From the NCBI RefSeq assembly GCF_965137005.1, contig NZ_CBCRXM010000014.1, positions 1 through 64,000 of the forward strand: a DNA stretch of 64,000 nt. The letters are read 5' to 3'. The position numbers were made by a program, and so were the translations under genes. This stretch comes from Sphingomonas_O antarctica (lineage in GTDB: Bacteria; Pseudomonadota; Alphaproteobacteria; Sphingomonadales; Sphingomonadaceae). Shown piece after piece: positions 42,167 through 50,802 of the stretch; the stretch's first letter is position 1; the number at the start of each line of letters is the position of its first letter. Under the pieces are notes generated by a model that saw nothing but the letters and a program-made list of their open reading frames with translations, ran no database searches and was not told where the DNA came from.

Positions 42167-42916
42167 ATGAGCCATGACGAAAAGCCCGATCACCCGCTGC
42201 AACAGGCATTGGTGGACATGCAGATGGCGCAAGCCAAATCGGGGGAGCGCATTCTGATCGTGCTCGAAGGGCGCGATACGGCGGGCAAGGACGGGCTGAT
42301 CAAGCGGCTGACCGAGCATTTGTCCGTGCGCAACACGCGCGTCGTGGCGCTCCCTAAGCCCAGTGATCGCGAACGCGGGCAATGGTATTTGCAGCGCTAT
42401 GTCCAGCAATTACCGGCGGCGGGCGAGCTCGTGATCTTCAACCGCAGCTGGTACAATCGGGCGGGCGTCGAGGTCGTCAACGGCTTCTCCACACCGGAGG
42501 AACAGGCGCAGTTCCTGAAGGATGTGCCGAGTTTCGAGCGGATGCTGGTCGAGAGCGGCATCCGGCTGGTCAAACTGTGGCTCGATATATCGAAAGGCGA
42601 ACAAGCCAAGCGGTTGGAGGCCCGGCGCAAGGATCCCCTCAAGGCGCTGAAGATCAGTCCGCTCGATGCGGTCGCGCAGGACAAATGGGACGATTATTCG
42701 AAGGCGCGCGACAATATGCTGCTGCATACGCACAGCGCCGCCGCACCGTGGTTTTGCGTCGCCACCGATGACAAGCCCGATGCGCGCAAGGCCGCGATCC
42801 GGCACATCCTGCGCCATGTTGCGCCCGACGATGTCGCCGGCACCGTAAAAGCACCCGACGCGGATATTTTGTTCGAATATGAACCGAAGGTCGCGAAGGG
42901 CCGGCTGGCTAAATAG
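42167..42916 (+). CDS. ppk2: Polyphosphate kinase 2 family protein
   Basis: PPK2 enzymes use polyphosphate to phosphorylate nucleotides, mainly GDP/ADP to GTP/ATP in class I. The 249-residue single-domain product shows Walker A VLEGRDTAGKDG (residues about 28-39), Walker B-like ELVIFNRSWYNRAGVE and the lid lysine-arginine stretch KRLEARRKDPLKALK. Length fits class I, but class II/III cannot be excluded by eye. The 3' end overlaps trxB tail-to-tail by 8 bases. Confidence 0.92.
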   Translation: MSHDEKPDHPLQQALVDMQMAQAKSGERILIVLEGRDTAGKDGLIKRLTEHLSVRNTRVVALPKPSDRERGQWYLQRYVQQLPAAGELVIFNRSWYNRAGVEVVNGFSTPEEQAQFLKDVPSFERMLVESGIRLVKLWLDISKGEQAKRLEARRKDPLKALKISPLDAVAQDKWDDYSKARDNMLLHTHSAAAPWFCVATDDKPDARKAAIRHILRHVAPDDVAGTVKAPDADILFEYEPKVAKGRLAK

Positions 42917-43880
42917 CCTCGGCCATCTCGCGTTCGAATTCGGCTTCGGCAAGGAAGCGTTCGGCATCGAGCGCGGCCATGCAGCCGGTACCGGCGGCCG
43001 TCACGGCTTGGCGGTAGATCTTGTCCATCACGTCGCCGCACGCAAACACGCCGGGGACACTGGTGCGCGTCGAGCCGGTGTCGACCGTGACATAGCCGTC
43101 GCCGTCGAGCGCGACATGGCCCTTTAAGATCTCGGTCGCAGGGTGATGGCCGATGGCGACGAAGGCGCCGTCGGTGTCGAAACGCGTTGCTTCCCCTGTG
43201 ACGGTATCGACCAGATCGAGCGCGGTCAGGCCGACCGGGTCGCCCTCCCCCACGAATTTGTCGATGCGCTTGTTCCACAGCACGGTGATCTTGGGATTCG
43301 CGTGCAGGCGGTCCTGCAAGATGCGTTCGGCGCGCAGCGTGTCGCGGCGGTGGATCAGCGTCACGTCGTCGCTGTGATTGGTCATGTAGAGTGCTTCTTC
43401 GACCGCGGTGTTGCCGCCGCCGATGACCACGACCTTTTTGCCGCGATAGAAGAACCCGTCGCAGGTGGCGCAGGCACTGACGCCCTTCCCTTTCAGCGCA
43501 TCCTCGCTGCTCAGCCCCAACCATTTGGCCTGGGCACCAGTGGCGAGGACGAGGACTTCGCCTTCATAAACATCACCGCCGTCGCCGATCATGCGGAACG
43601 GGCGCTGCGACAGATCGAGCGACACGATCGTGTCCCACATCATCCGCGCGCCGACATGTTCGGCCTGCGCCTGCATTTCCTCCATCAGCCACGGACCCTG
43701 GATGACGTCGCGGAAGCCGGGATAGTTCTCGACATCGGTGGTGGTCATGAGCTGACCGCCCGGCTGAATGCCCTGCACCACGATCGGCTTCATTCCGGCA
43801 CGCGCGCCATAGATCGCGGCGGACAATCCGGCCGGCCCCGACCCGAGGATGAGCATGCGGGTCGAATGAGTCGTAGGCAT
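42909..43880 (-). CDS. trxB: Thioredoxin-disulfide reductase
   Basis: TrxB reduces thioredoxin with NADPH through FAD. The 323-residue product has the FAD loop ILGSGPAGLSAAIYGA, the redox-active CATC in VSACATCDGFF, the NADPH loop VVIGGGNTAVEEAL, and the C-terminal FACGDVMDKIYRQAVTAAG. All key residues are present. Its substrate is probably the thioredoxin encoded at 15149-15472. A 7-bp hairpin lies in the gap upstream of it. Confidence 0.96.
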   Translation of the reverse strand: MPTTHSTRMLILGSGPAGLSAAIYGARAGMKPIVVQGIQPGGQLMTTTDVENYPGFRDVIQGPWLMEEMQAQAEHVGARMMWDTIVSLDLSQRPFRMIGDGGDVYEGEVLVLATGAQAKWLGLSSEDALKGKGVSACATCDGFFYRGKKVVVIGGGNTAVEEALYMTNHSDDVTLIHRRDTLRAERILQDRLHANPKITVLWNKRIDKFVGEGDPVGLTALDLVDTVTGEATRFDTDGAFVAIGHHPATEILKGHVALDGDGYVTVDTGSTRTSVPGVFACGDVMDKIYRQAVTAAGTGCMAALDAERFLAEAEFEREMAEAI

Positions 43881-43900
43881 AACAGGTCCGGTTCCGATGA

Positions 43901-43918
43901 ATGCGGGAAAGCCCGCAT
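43901..43918 (-). terminator. Hairpin between beta-helix gene and trxB
   Basis: ATGCGGG and CCCGCAT form a perfect 7-bp stem around a 4-base loop. It lies 35 bases after the beta-helix gene's stop and 21 before trxB, on their shared strand. The downstream tail (TCATCGGAACC) has no T-run, so efficiency is doubtful. Confidence 0.4.
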
Positions 43919-43952
43919 GTCGGTCCCGGCCCGCCGGGCGTCAACCCCGCGA

Positions 43953-44822
43953 CTAGCCGACGCAGACCTGCGCGGCGGGTGCCTTCGGCACATCGGGTAC
44001 GACGTTACTGCAGGCCATGTTGTTATACCCTTCAACGCGCATATTGGCCTTGTCGAATTGCCCGTTGGTTGTCGATTTCACGCTGTTTCCGGTCGCGATG
44101 CTGTCCTTGGTGTCGAGCAAGACGATGCCGTTGCCATAGTCGACGAACACTTTGTTGCCGGTCACGACCAGATTGCTGAGGCCCAAAGCCGGCGCGCGGG
44201 CAAAGATGCCCTGGCTCGCGCCTGTAATGCTGTTGCCGCGGACAGTGATGTCGCGGGTCTGTTCGTCATTCGCGCTCCAGATCTGGATGCCGTCGGGATG
44301 ATCGCCAGCCACCGGACGCATGTCGGTGATGGTGTTTCCTTCGACCAGCACGCGCTGGCCAACGACATCGATTCCGTCGCTGCGGAGAGCATGCAGCTTG
44401 TTGCGCAACAGCTTGATGTCGCTGGAATTGTTGACGACGATACCCTTGATCGCCCCCGAAACATCGGCTCCGGTGATGTTGACGCGATCGCTGTTCGAAA
44501 TCGAAATTCCCAGGAGCGAGCCGATAATCGTGCCGCCGGTCCAATTGACGCCCGAAACCTTGAACATCACGATGCCGGTCATCGACGCGGCGCGGGCATC
44601 GATGGTGATCGGTTGCTGCCAAACCTTGCGGGGAACGGCGATGACCCCATAGCCGCCGGGCGCGAGAACGATCGTGTCGCCCGGCTGGGCCGCGTTCATG
44701 CCCTGGACCAGCGTGCTTTGATTGACGGCGATGCTCCGCGCCGCCGCCGGAGCCGCCGCGATGAAGGCACACGCAAGGACACAGGCGCGCACCAGGGTGC
44801 GCGTTTTGTGGGTGACAGACAT
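43953..44822 (-). CDS. Secreted right-handed beta-helix repeat protein
   Basis: The 289-residue product has a signal peptide (basic TRTLVRACVLACAFIAAAPAAA, cleaved near ARS, in parts) and then a ladder of beta-helix coils. The coils repeat G-x-x-I-x-N-x-x motifs: GISISNSDRVNITG, GIVVNNSSDIKLLRNKL, VEGNTITDM, VRGNSITGASQGI, VTGNKVFVDYGNGI. It resembles parallel beta-helix/NosD-like or polysaccharide-active proteins (PF13229). The catalytic residues of pectate lyase are not obvious. A ligand or enzymatic role on an extracellular polysaccharide is inferred. Confidence 0.82.
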   Translation of the reverse strand: MSVTHKTRTLVRACVLACAFIAAAPAAARSIAVNQSTLVQGMNAAQPGDTIVLAPGGYGVIAVPRKVWQQPITIDARAASMTGIVMFKVSGVNWTGGTIIGSLLGISISNSDRVNITGADVSGAIKGIVVNNSSDIKLLRNKLHALRSDGIDVVGQRVLVEGNTITDMRPVAGDHPDGIQIWSANDEQTRDITVRGNSITGASQGIFARAPALGLSNLVVTGNKVFVDYGNGIVLLDTKDSIATGNSVKSTTNGQFDKANMRVEGYNNMACSNVVPDVPKAPAAQVCVG

Positions 44823-45041
44823 ACAGGCTCCGCATTCCCGGAACGTGCGACATCACCCGTCCGGCAAGTGGTTGATAAGCGGGAGCTTGTTGGTGTGTGC
44901 TAAACGGGCGCGGTAAATGGAGCAGTAAGGCTGATTGTCGGTCCCGGGAGTAAATCCCGTGACGTCGATCCGCTGCCGGGCAGCGGTCGGCCGCCCCTGT
45001 GCAAGTCGATGCGAAGTTCCTTCGCCTTCGGTTGCGCCGGG
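44823..45041. other. Intergenic spacer between beta-helix gene and tRNA-Met
   Basis: No gene is seen. GCGAAG-TTC-CTTCGC (45011-45025) is a 6-bp stem just downstream of tRNA-Met on its strand and could terminate it. CCGCTGCC/GGGCAGCGG near 44970-44987 forms another stem. The half nearer 44850 would carry the beta-helix gene promoter; I find no clear -35/-10 pair. Confidence 0.4.
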
Positions 45042-45118
45042 TGGTAGCGGAGGAGGGATTTGAACCCCCGACACGCGGATTATGATTCCGCTGCTCTAAC
45101 CAACTGAGCTACTCCGCC
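45042..45118 (-). tRNA. tRNA-Met (anticodon CAT, elongator type)
   Basis: Seventy-seven bases fold as a cloverleaf with encoded CCA. The anticodon loop ATCATAA on a GCGGA/TCCGC stem gives CAT. The acceptor GGCGGAG/CTCCGCT pairs with a G1-U72 wobble. An initiator tRNA would have three G-C pairs in the anticodon stem and an unpaired 1-72; this has neither, so I call elongator Met. A lysidine-modified Ile tRNA is less likely. Confidence 0.93.
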
Positions 45119-45187
45119 CCGGCAGGGTGGCGCAGATAGCGACGGCGGTGGGTTGCGACAACCCCTGTCCACCGCCATAGCGCCGCG

Positions 45188-46453
45188 ATGCACGACATGA
45201 AGGCAATCCGCGAGAATCCGCAGGCGTTCGACGCGGGTCTGGCCCGGCGCGGGCTGGGCGTGGCGGCGGGCGCGCTGCTCAACGTCGATGCCCGCCGGCG
45301 TGTCGCGATCATGTCTGCCGAGCAAATGCAGTCGGCCATCAAATCGATTTCCGAACAGGTCGGCGCCGCGATGCGTACCGGCGACAAGGTGACAGCCGAT
45401 CAACTGCGCGAGCAGGTTGCTTCGCTGAAAGCGACACAGACCGAGGCGGCGGCTGCGGTCGAAGAGTGCGAGGCCGAACTCAAGCAACTGGGCGACGCTT
45501 TGCCGAATCTTCCCGCGCCGGATGTTCCGGACGGCAAGGACGAAAGCGGCAATGTCGAGCAACATCGCCGCGGCGAAGGCCGTGCGAGCGGGCGCGACCA
45601 TGCCGACTTCGCACCGGCCTTGGGCCTGGACTTCGAGACGGCGCAGAAGGTCGCAGGGGCGAGATTCGTCTATCTGCGTGGAAAGGTCGCGCGGCTGGGT
45701 CGCGCGCTGGGGCAGTTCATGCTCGATCAGGCGGTTGGTGCGGGATATGAAGAGGTGTCGCCGCCCCTGCTGGTCCGCGACGATGCGGCTTATGGCACGA
45801 CGCAATTGCCCAAGTTCCGCGACGATCTGTTCCAGACCACCGATGGCCGCTGGCTGATCCCGACTGCCGAAGTCAGCCTGACCAACATCGTCCGCGAACA
45901 AATTCTGGGTGAGGACGAATTGCCGTTGCGCTTCACCGCGCTGACCCCGTGTTTTCGTTCCGAAGCCGGGGCCGCGGGCCGCGACACGCGCGGGCTGATC
46001 CGCCAGCATCAGTTCGACAAGGTCGAGCTGGTTTCGATCACCACGCCCGAAGCGTCCGATGCCGAGCACGAGCGGATGACGGCCTGCGCCGAGTCGGTTC
46101 TCGAGGCGCTCGGCCTGCCCTTTCGCCGCATGCTGTTATGTGCGGGCGACATGGGGTTTGCAGCGAAGAAAACCTACGATCTCGAAGTCTGGCTGCCCGG
46201 ACAAGGCGCGTATCGCGAGATCAGCAGTTGTTCGAACTGCGGCGATTTTCAGGCGCGGCGGATGAATGCGCGTTATCGCGCCGGGCCGAAGGACAACCGG
46301 TTCGTTCACACCCTCAACGGATCGGCATTGGCCGTGGGCCGCACGATTGTCGCGGTGCTGGAGAATTATCAGAATGAAGACGGCTCTGTGACCGTGCCCG
46401 ATGTGCTGCTGCCGTATACCGGCGGGATGACGGTGTTGACGCCCAATGGCTGA
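45188..46453 (+). CDS. serS: Seryl-tRNA synthetase
   Basis: The enzyme charges tRNA-Ser and tRNA-Sec. The 421-residue product has the N-terminal coiled-coil arm (about residues 30-105), which grips the long variable arm. A class II core follows: motif 2 in TPCFRSEAGAAGRDTRGLIR, in part, EVSSCSNCGDFQARR in the form EISSCSNCGDF, and motif 3 NGSALAVGRTIVAVLENYQ. No strong Shine-Dalgarno precedes ATG 45188. The last 8 bases overlap the SDR gene. Confidence 0.96.
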   Translation: MHDMKAIRENPQAFDAGLARRGLGVAAGALLNVDARRRVAIMSAEQMQSAIKSISEQVGAAMRTGDKVTADQLREQVASLKATQTEAAAAVEECEAELKQLGDALPNLPAPDVPDGKDESGNVEQHRRGEGRASGRDHADFAPALGLDFETAQKVAGARFVYLRGKVARLGRALGQFMLDQAVGAGYEEVSPPLLVRDDAAYGTTQLPKFRDDLFQTTDGRWLIPTAEVSLTNIVREQILGEDELPLRFTALTPCFRSEAGAAGRDTRGLIRQHQFDKVELVSITTPEASDAEHERMTACAESVLEALGLPFRRMLLCAGDMGFAAKKTYDLEVWLPGQGAYREISSCSNCGDFQARRMNARYRAGPKDNRFVHTLNGSALAVGRTIVAVLENYQNEDGSVTVPDVLLPYTGGMTVLTPNG

Positions 46454-47150
46454 CAAACTCGCTCTGGTCACCGGCGCGTCGCGCGGCATTGGCTCGGCGA
46501 CCGCGGAAGCGCTGGCGGCCGAAGGCTGGCACGTCATCATCACCGCGCGGAACGCCAAGGACCTGGAAGCGGTCGAGGATCGGATCCATGCGGCCGGCGG
46601 CAGCGCGACGATCGCGCCGCTCGACCTGATCGACGGCGAATCGATCGGCCGATTGGCGGGCGCGGTCACCGAACGCTGGGGCAAGCTGGATCTGATGGTG
46701 CTCAATGCCGCGACGCTCGGCAGCCTGACGCCGGTGCCGCACATCGATCCCAAGGAATTCGCCCGCGTCCTGACGCTCAACATTGGCGCGCAGGCCGCGT
46801 TGATCGCGGCGTTCGATGCGCTGTTGCGCAAGAGCGACGCACCAAAAGTGATCGGCATCACGTCGAGCGTGGGTGCGACGCCGCGCGCTTATTGGGGGGC
46901 TTATGGCGCGTCCAAAGCGGGGTTCGACACGCTGCTGACCGCTTATGCGGAGGAGAATGACGTCGTCGGCCCGATCGCGGTGGCGGTCCTCGACCCCGGC
47001 GCGACGCGGACGAAGATGCGCGAGCGCGCATTTCCGGGCGAGGACCCGCTATCGGTCAAACCACCCGAAGCGGTGGCGCGGCGGATCGTCGAACTGGCGC
47101 AATCGGACTGGAAAAGTCCCCACCGTGAACGCGTTAACGACGAGTTCTAA
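46446..47150 (+). CDS. SDR family NAD(P)-dependent oxidoreductase
   Basis: The 234-residue product is a classical short-chain dehydrogenase. The cofactor loop is VTGASRGIGSATAEA, and NAATLGS stands where NNAG is usual. The catalytic Ser is in GITSSVGATP and the YxxxK is YGASKAGFD. The region after YxxxK is short, so the substrate pocket is small. The substrate is unknown. It starts inside serS by 8 bases, so expression is tied to serS, which hints at a housekeeping role. Confidence 0.9.
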   Translation: MADKLALVTGASRGIGSATAEALAAEGWHVIITARNAKDLEAVEDRIHAAGGSATIAPLDLIDGESIGRLAGAVTERWGKLDLMVLNAATLGSLTPVPHIDPKEFARVLTLNIGAQAALIAAFDALLRKSDAPKVIGITSSVGATPRAYWGAYGASKAGFDTLLTAYAEENDVVGPIAVAVLDPGATRTKMRERAFPGEDPLSVKPPEAVARRIVELAQSDWKSPHRERVNDEF

Positions 47151-47207
47151 ACGCGAATTAAGAATTACAGCGCAGTCTTTAACGAGTCGCAAACAAGGAC
47201 TCGCATC

Positions 47208-47540
47208 ATGACGCTGACCCGCTTGCCCCAGGACAGCTATGCCCTCGCCTCTCAAGAGGATCGCTGCGCCCCACGATCTCGCCTGTCGATGGCGGCGACG
47301 TTACGCCCATCGGGCCAAAGCGGCTTCAACGTGGTCGTGCGCGACCTGTCGCTGGGCGGATTCGCCTGCGAGGCACTGACCAGCATGCGCGCGGGCCATT
47401 TGTGCTGGGTGACGCTGCCCGGCCTCGGCGCATTGCAGGCGCAAGTGGTTTGGAACGACGGCACAATGGTCGGGTGCGCGTTCGAGAATTTGCTGAATCA
47501 GGCGGTGTTCGAGGCGATTGTGGTGAAGACGCGGGCGTAA
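47208..47540 (+). CDS. PilZ domain protein (putative c-di-GMP receptor)
   Basis: The 110-residue product is a lone PilZ domain. The N-terminal Arg motif is DRCAPRSRLSM (RxxxR) and the second is RDLSLGGFACEAL (DxSxxG), both needed for c-di-GMP. The rest forms the expected beta-barrel (VTLPGLGALQAQVVW). It probably relays c-di-GMP to motility, envelope or polysaccharide targets. AAGGA precedes the ATG but falls inside a possible hairpin: CGAGTC (47183-47188) can pair with GACTCG (47198-47203). Confidence 0.9.
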   Translation: MTLTRLPQDSYALASQEDRCAPRSRLSMAATLRPSGQSGFNVVVRDLSLGGFACEALTSMRAGHLCWVTLPGLGALQAQVVWNDGTMVGCAFENLLNQAVFEAIVVKTRA

Positions 47541-47577
47541 GCCGGTCGTCTACGAACGGTCTACCTAGCCTATAGCG

Positions 47578-47597
47578 GCCCCGGCCTGCGCCGGGGC
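47578..47597. terminator. Convergent hairpin between PilZ gene and aspS
   Basis: GCCCCGGC-CTGC-GCCGGGGC is a perfect 8-bp stem with a 4-base loop. It lies between the PilZ stop (47540) and the aspS stop (47603) and can serve both strands. The adjoining GCGAC recalls the family 2 palindromic repeats at 32022-32118, so it may be a repeat in origin. Confidence 0.55.
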
Positions 47598-47602
47598 GAC
47601 GA

Positions 47603-49435
47603 TCAAGAGTCAGCCACCACCCGGATCGACAGTTCGCGCAACTGCTTTGGCGTGGCCGGCGCGGGCGCGTTCATCATCAGGTCTTCCGCCTTCTGGTTCA
47701 TCGGGAAGACGATGACTTCGCGGATGTTCGGCTCGTCGGCCAGCAGCATGACGATGCGGTCGATCCCCGGTGCCGATCCGCCGTGCGGCGGCGCGCCTAG
47801 CTTGAACGCGTTGATCATGCCCGAGAAGTTGGTGTCGACCTCGACCTGCGTATAGCCGGCGATTTCGAACGCCTTGTACATGATGTCCGGACGGTGGTTG
47901 CGGATCGCGCCCGACGACAGCTCGATACCGTTGCAGACGATGTCATACTGGTAGGCCAGGATATCGAGCGGGTTCATCGTCTCCAGCGCATCCATCTCGC
48001 CCTGCGGCATCGAGAAGGGGTTGTGGCTGAAATCGACCTTCTTGGCCTCTTCGTCATATTCGAACATCGGAAAGTCGACGATCCAGCAGAATTCGAAGCG
48101 GCTCTTGTCGATGAGTTCGAGTTGATCGGCGACGCGGGTCCGCGCGAGTCCGGCGAGCTTGGCGGCTTGGGCCTCCTTGCCCGCGGCGAAGAAGATGCCG
48201 TCATTCGGGCCGAGGCCCATGGCGTCGGCAATCGCCTTCATGCCGTCCTGGCCGTGATTGTTGGCGATCGGACCGCCGAACACGCCGTCCTTTTGGGTAG
48301 CATAGCCGAGGCCGGGAAAGCCTTCGCCCTGCGCCCATGAATTCATGTCGTCGAAGAATTTGCGGCTCTTCTCGTTCGTCGCGGGAGCGGGGATGGCGCG
48401 CACGACATTACCCTCCGCAACCATCGAGGCGAAGCGACCGAAGCCCGAGCCTTTGAAATGGTCACTGACGTCGGTGATCAGCAGCGGGTTACGCAGGTCC
48501 GGCTTGTCATTGCCGTATTTGAGCATCGATTCGCGGTACGGAATGCGCTTGAATGGCAGAGCGCTGACGGTGCGGCCCTTGCCCTCGAAATCGGCGAATT
48601 CCTCGAATACGCCATGGAGAACGGGCTCAATCGCCGCGAACACGTCGTCCTGCGTGACAAAGCTCATTTCGAAATCGAGCTGATAGAATTCGCCCGGGCT
48701 GCGATCGGCGCGCGCGTCTTCGTCGCGGAAACAGGGCGCGATCTGGAAATAGCGGTCGAAACCCGCGACCATCAGCAGCTGCTTGAACATCTGCGGCGCT
48801 TGCGGGAGCGCGTAGAATTTGCCGGGGTGGACGCGGCTGGGGACCAGATAGTCCCGCGCGCCTTCGGGGCTGCTCGCCGTCAGGATGGGCGTTTGAAATT
48901 CCGTGAACCCCTGCTCGATCATGCGGCGGCGGATGCTGGCGATGACGTTCGAGCGCAGCACGATGTTCTTGTGCAGCCGCTCGCGGCGCAGATCGAGATA
49001 GCGGTATTTGAGGCGCGTTTCCTCGGGATAATCGCTCTCGCCGAACACCGGCATCGGCAGTTCGGAGGCTGACGATTGCACCCACACTCCGTGATCCGGA
49101 TGCAGCCCGCTCGGCATCAGCTCGACTTCACCAGTCGACAAATTGGCGTTGACCTGATCTTCTGATCGAGCGAGCAACTCACCGCAAACAGTGATTACGC
49201 TTTCAACACGGGCGTTGTCCGCAACCTCATAGCCCTTACTGCTAGGGTGCAGTACAATCTGGGTAATCCCGTAGTGGTCGCGCAGATCGATGAACAGCAA
49301 TCCGCCGTGATCGCGCTTGCGATGGATCCAGCCAGACAATCTTACGGGTGGCCTCTCTTCTGCCACCTCATTGGAAATGGTATTCTGAAGCCTCAGTTCA
49401 CCACAGTTGTGGGTGCGATAACAGTTTGGGGTCAT
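47603..49435 (-). CDS. aspS: Aspartyl-tRNA synthetase
   Basis: The 610-residue product is a bacterial-type AspRS. It has an N-terminal OB anticodon domain (VRLSGWIHRKRDHGGLLF), a class II core with motif 2 CFRDEDARADRSPGEFYQLD, in parts, the bacterial GAD insertion (about 300-420), and motif 3 GGSAPGIDRIVMLLADE. Many alphaproteobacteria use a non-discriminating AspRS with GatCAB; whether this one discriminates cannot be settled by eye. ATG 49435 starts MTPNCYRTHNCGEL, close to the usual start. A palindromic repeat lies upstream. Confidence 0.96.
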   Translation of the reverse strand: MTPNCYRTHNCGELRLQNTISNEVAEERPPVRLSGWIHRKRDHGGLLFIDLRDHYGITQIVLHPSSKGYEVADNARVESVITVCGELLARSEDQVNANLSTGEVELMPSGLHPDHGVWVQSSASELPMPVFGESDYPEETRLKYRYLDLRRERLHKNIVLRSNVIASIRRRMIEQGFTEFQTPILTASSPEGARDYLVPSRVHPGKFYALPQAPQMFKQLLMVAGFDRYFQIAPCFRDEDARADRSPGEFYQLDFEMSFVTQDDVFAAIEPVLHGVFEEFADFEGKGRTVSALPFKRIPYRESMLKYGNDKPDLRNPLLITDVSDHFKGSGFGRFASMVAEGNVVRAIPAPATNEKSRKFFDDMNSWAQGEGFPGLGYATQKDGVFGGPIANNHGQDGMKAIADAMGLGPNDGIFFAAGKEAQAAKLAGLARTRVADQLELIDKSRFEFCWIVDFPMFEYDEEAKKVDFSHNPFSMPQGEMDALETMNPLDILAYQYDIVCNGIELSSGAIRNHRPDIMYKAFEIAGYTQVEVDTNFSGMINAFKLGAPPHGGSAPGIDRIVMLLADEPNIREVIVFPMNQKAEDLMMNAPAPATPKQLRELSIRVVADS

Positions 49436-49457
49436 AGTTCACTCTACAGAAAAATCG

Positions 49458-49561
49458 TCATCCCGGCAGAAGCCGGGGTCCACGGCACCGCGAGGGCGGA
49501 CCCTTCGTCTTGGCGACGGCACTTGCCGCAAGGTGGACCCCGGCTTTCGCCGGGGTGACGG
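49458..49561. repeat. Paired palindromic intergenic repeat, family 1 copy B
   Basis: Left arm 49458-49483 and right arm 49534-49561 are inverted copies built on CCCCGGC...GCCGGGG with few mismatches. The right arm is identical over 28 bases to 30417-30444. Here the spacer is 50 bases instead of 28. It sits between the divergent aspS and rnd starts, so it may be transcribed in either leader. Confidence 0.85.
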
Positions 49562-49632
49562 AAAATGTTGAAGAGCGCTTCATGGCCACGCCCCTGTTTG
49601 TCAAGGCGCGCGGGGGCGCTATGGGGTTGCCG

Positions 49633-50802
49633 ATGCATATCCATCCGCTGATCGACGACAGCGCCACGCTCGCCCAACTCTGTGCCCGCCTATCGAAATC
49701 GCGGTTCATCGCGGTCGATACCGAGTTCATGCGCGAGAACACTTTTTGGCCCGAACTGTGCCTGATCCAGATCGCCGACGAGAATGAGGCGGCGGCGATC
49801 GACCCGATGGCACCGGGGATCGACATGGCTCCGCTGCTCGAGCTGCTGGTGTCGAACGAGGATGTGCTGAAGGTGTTTCACGCCGGCGGGCAGGACGTCG
49901 AGATCGTCTATAATCTGACCGGCACGACCCCGCACCCGCTGTTTGATACGCAGATCGCGGCGATGGCTTTGGGGCAAGGCGAGCAGGTCGGCTATTCGAA
50001 CCTGGTCGAAAGCTGGCTGGGCATCAATCTCGACAAGGGTGCGCGCTTTACCGACTGGGCGCGCCGTCCGCTTGACAAGCGCCAGATCGATTATGCGATC
50101 GGCGACGTGACCCATCTCGCCAAGATTTTCCCGATGATGATGGCCAAGCTCATCAAAACCGGGCGTGGTGAATGGCTCGAGGCGGAGATGGAGAAGCTCG
50201 CCGACCCCGCCAATTACGCCGCCGATCCGGCCAAGGCCTGGCTGCGCGTGAAGATCGCCAGCCGCAAACCCGAAGTGCTCGGGCGTCTCAAGGCCTTGGC
50301 GGCGTGGCGCGAGCTGGAGGCCAAGGGCAAGAATTTGCCGCGCGGGCGGATCATGAAAGACGAGACGCTGGCCGATATCGCGCTGCACCCGCCACGCGCG
50401 CAGGCGGACCTTGCCAAGGTGCGCGGATTGTCGACCTCATGGGCGGGCAATGACATCGGCGGGCGGATGCTATCCGCCGTCGCGGCCGCGGAGCCGATGA
50501 GCGACGACGAAATGCCCGCGCGCGACGACCGCAAGCCGGGATTGGGCCGCGAGGGGGCATTGGTCGCCGACCTGCTCAAACTGTTGCTCAAGATTCGCTC
50601 ACGCGAATCGAATGTCGCGCCGAAACTGTTGGCGCGCAACGACGAGCTCGATCTGCTGGCGTCGGGCGTGCGCGAGAATCTGCAGATCCTGCAGGGTTGG
50701 CGATTCGAGCAATTCGGGCGTGACGCACTCGAACTGGTCGAGGGTCAGCTGGGCTTCGCGGTCAAGAACGGCAAGCTGAAGATGACGCGGACCGAAGACT
50801 AG
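49633..50802 (+). CDS. rnd: Ribonuclease D
   Basis: RNase D trims the 3' ends of tRNA precursors. The 389-residue product shows the DEDDy exonuclease motifs: I FIAVDTEFMREN, II VFHAGGQDVEIVYNL and III RQIDYAIGDVTHL. An HRDC domain follows at about residues 210-290. I prefer ATG 49633 (MHIHPLIDD), where family similarity begins and TGGGG lies upstream; ATG 49582 would add 17 residues. The frame runs further back into the palindromic repeat but is not used there. The 3' end overlaps hdaA tail-to-tail by 4 bases. Confidence 0.93.
   Translation: MHIHPLIDDSATLAQLCARLSKSRFIAVDTEFMRENTFWPELCLIQIADENEAAAIDPMAPGIDMAPLLELLVSNEDVLKVFHAGGQDVEIVYNLTGTTPHPLFDTQIAAMALGQGEQVGYSNLVESWLGINLDKGARFTDWARRPLDKRQIDYAIGDVTHLAKIFPMMMAKLIKTGRGEWLEAEMEKLADPANYAADPAKAWLRVKIASRKPEVLGRLKALAAWRELEAKGKNLPRGRIMKDETLADIALHPPRAQADLAKVRGLSTSWAGNDIGGRMLSAVAAAEPMSDDEMPARDDRKPGLGREGALVADLLKLLLKIRSRESNVAPKLLARNDELDLLASGVRENLQILQGWRFEQFGRDALELVEGQLGFAVKNGKLKMTRTED

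Noticed and set aside
43143..44903. 586-codon frame opposite trxB and the beta-helix gene
   Set aside because: It spans two unrelated real genes and their intergenic gap, which a true gene would not do.
47131..47182. TTAA-rich stretch before the PilZ gene as a CtrA-binding site
   Set aside because: No pair of TTAA half-sites has the 7-base spacing that CtrA needs; only loose partial matches are present.
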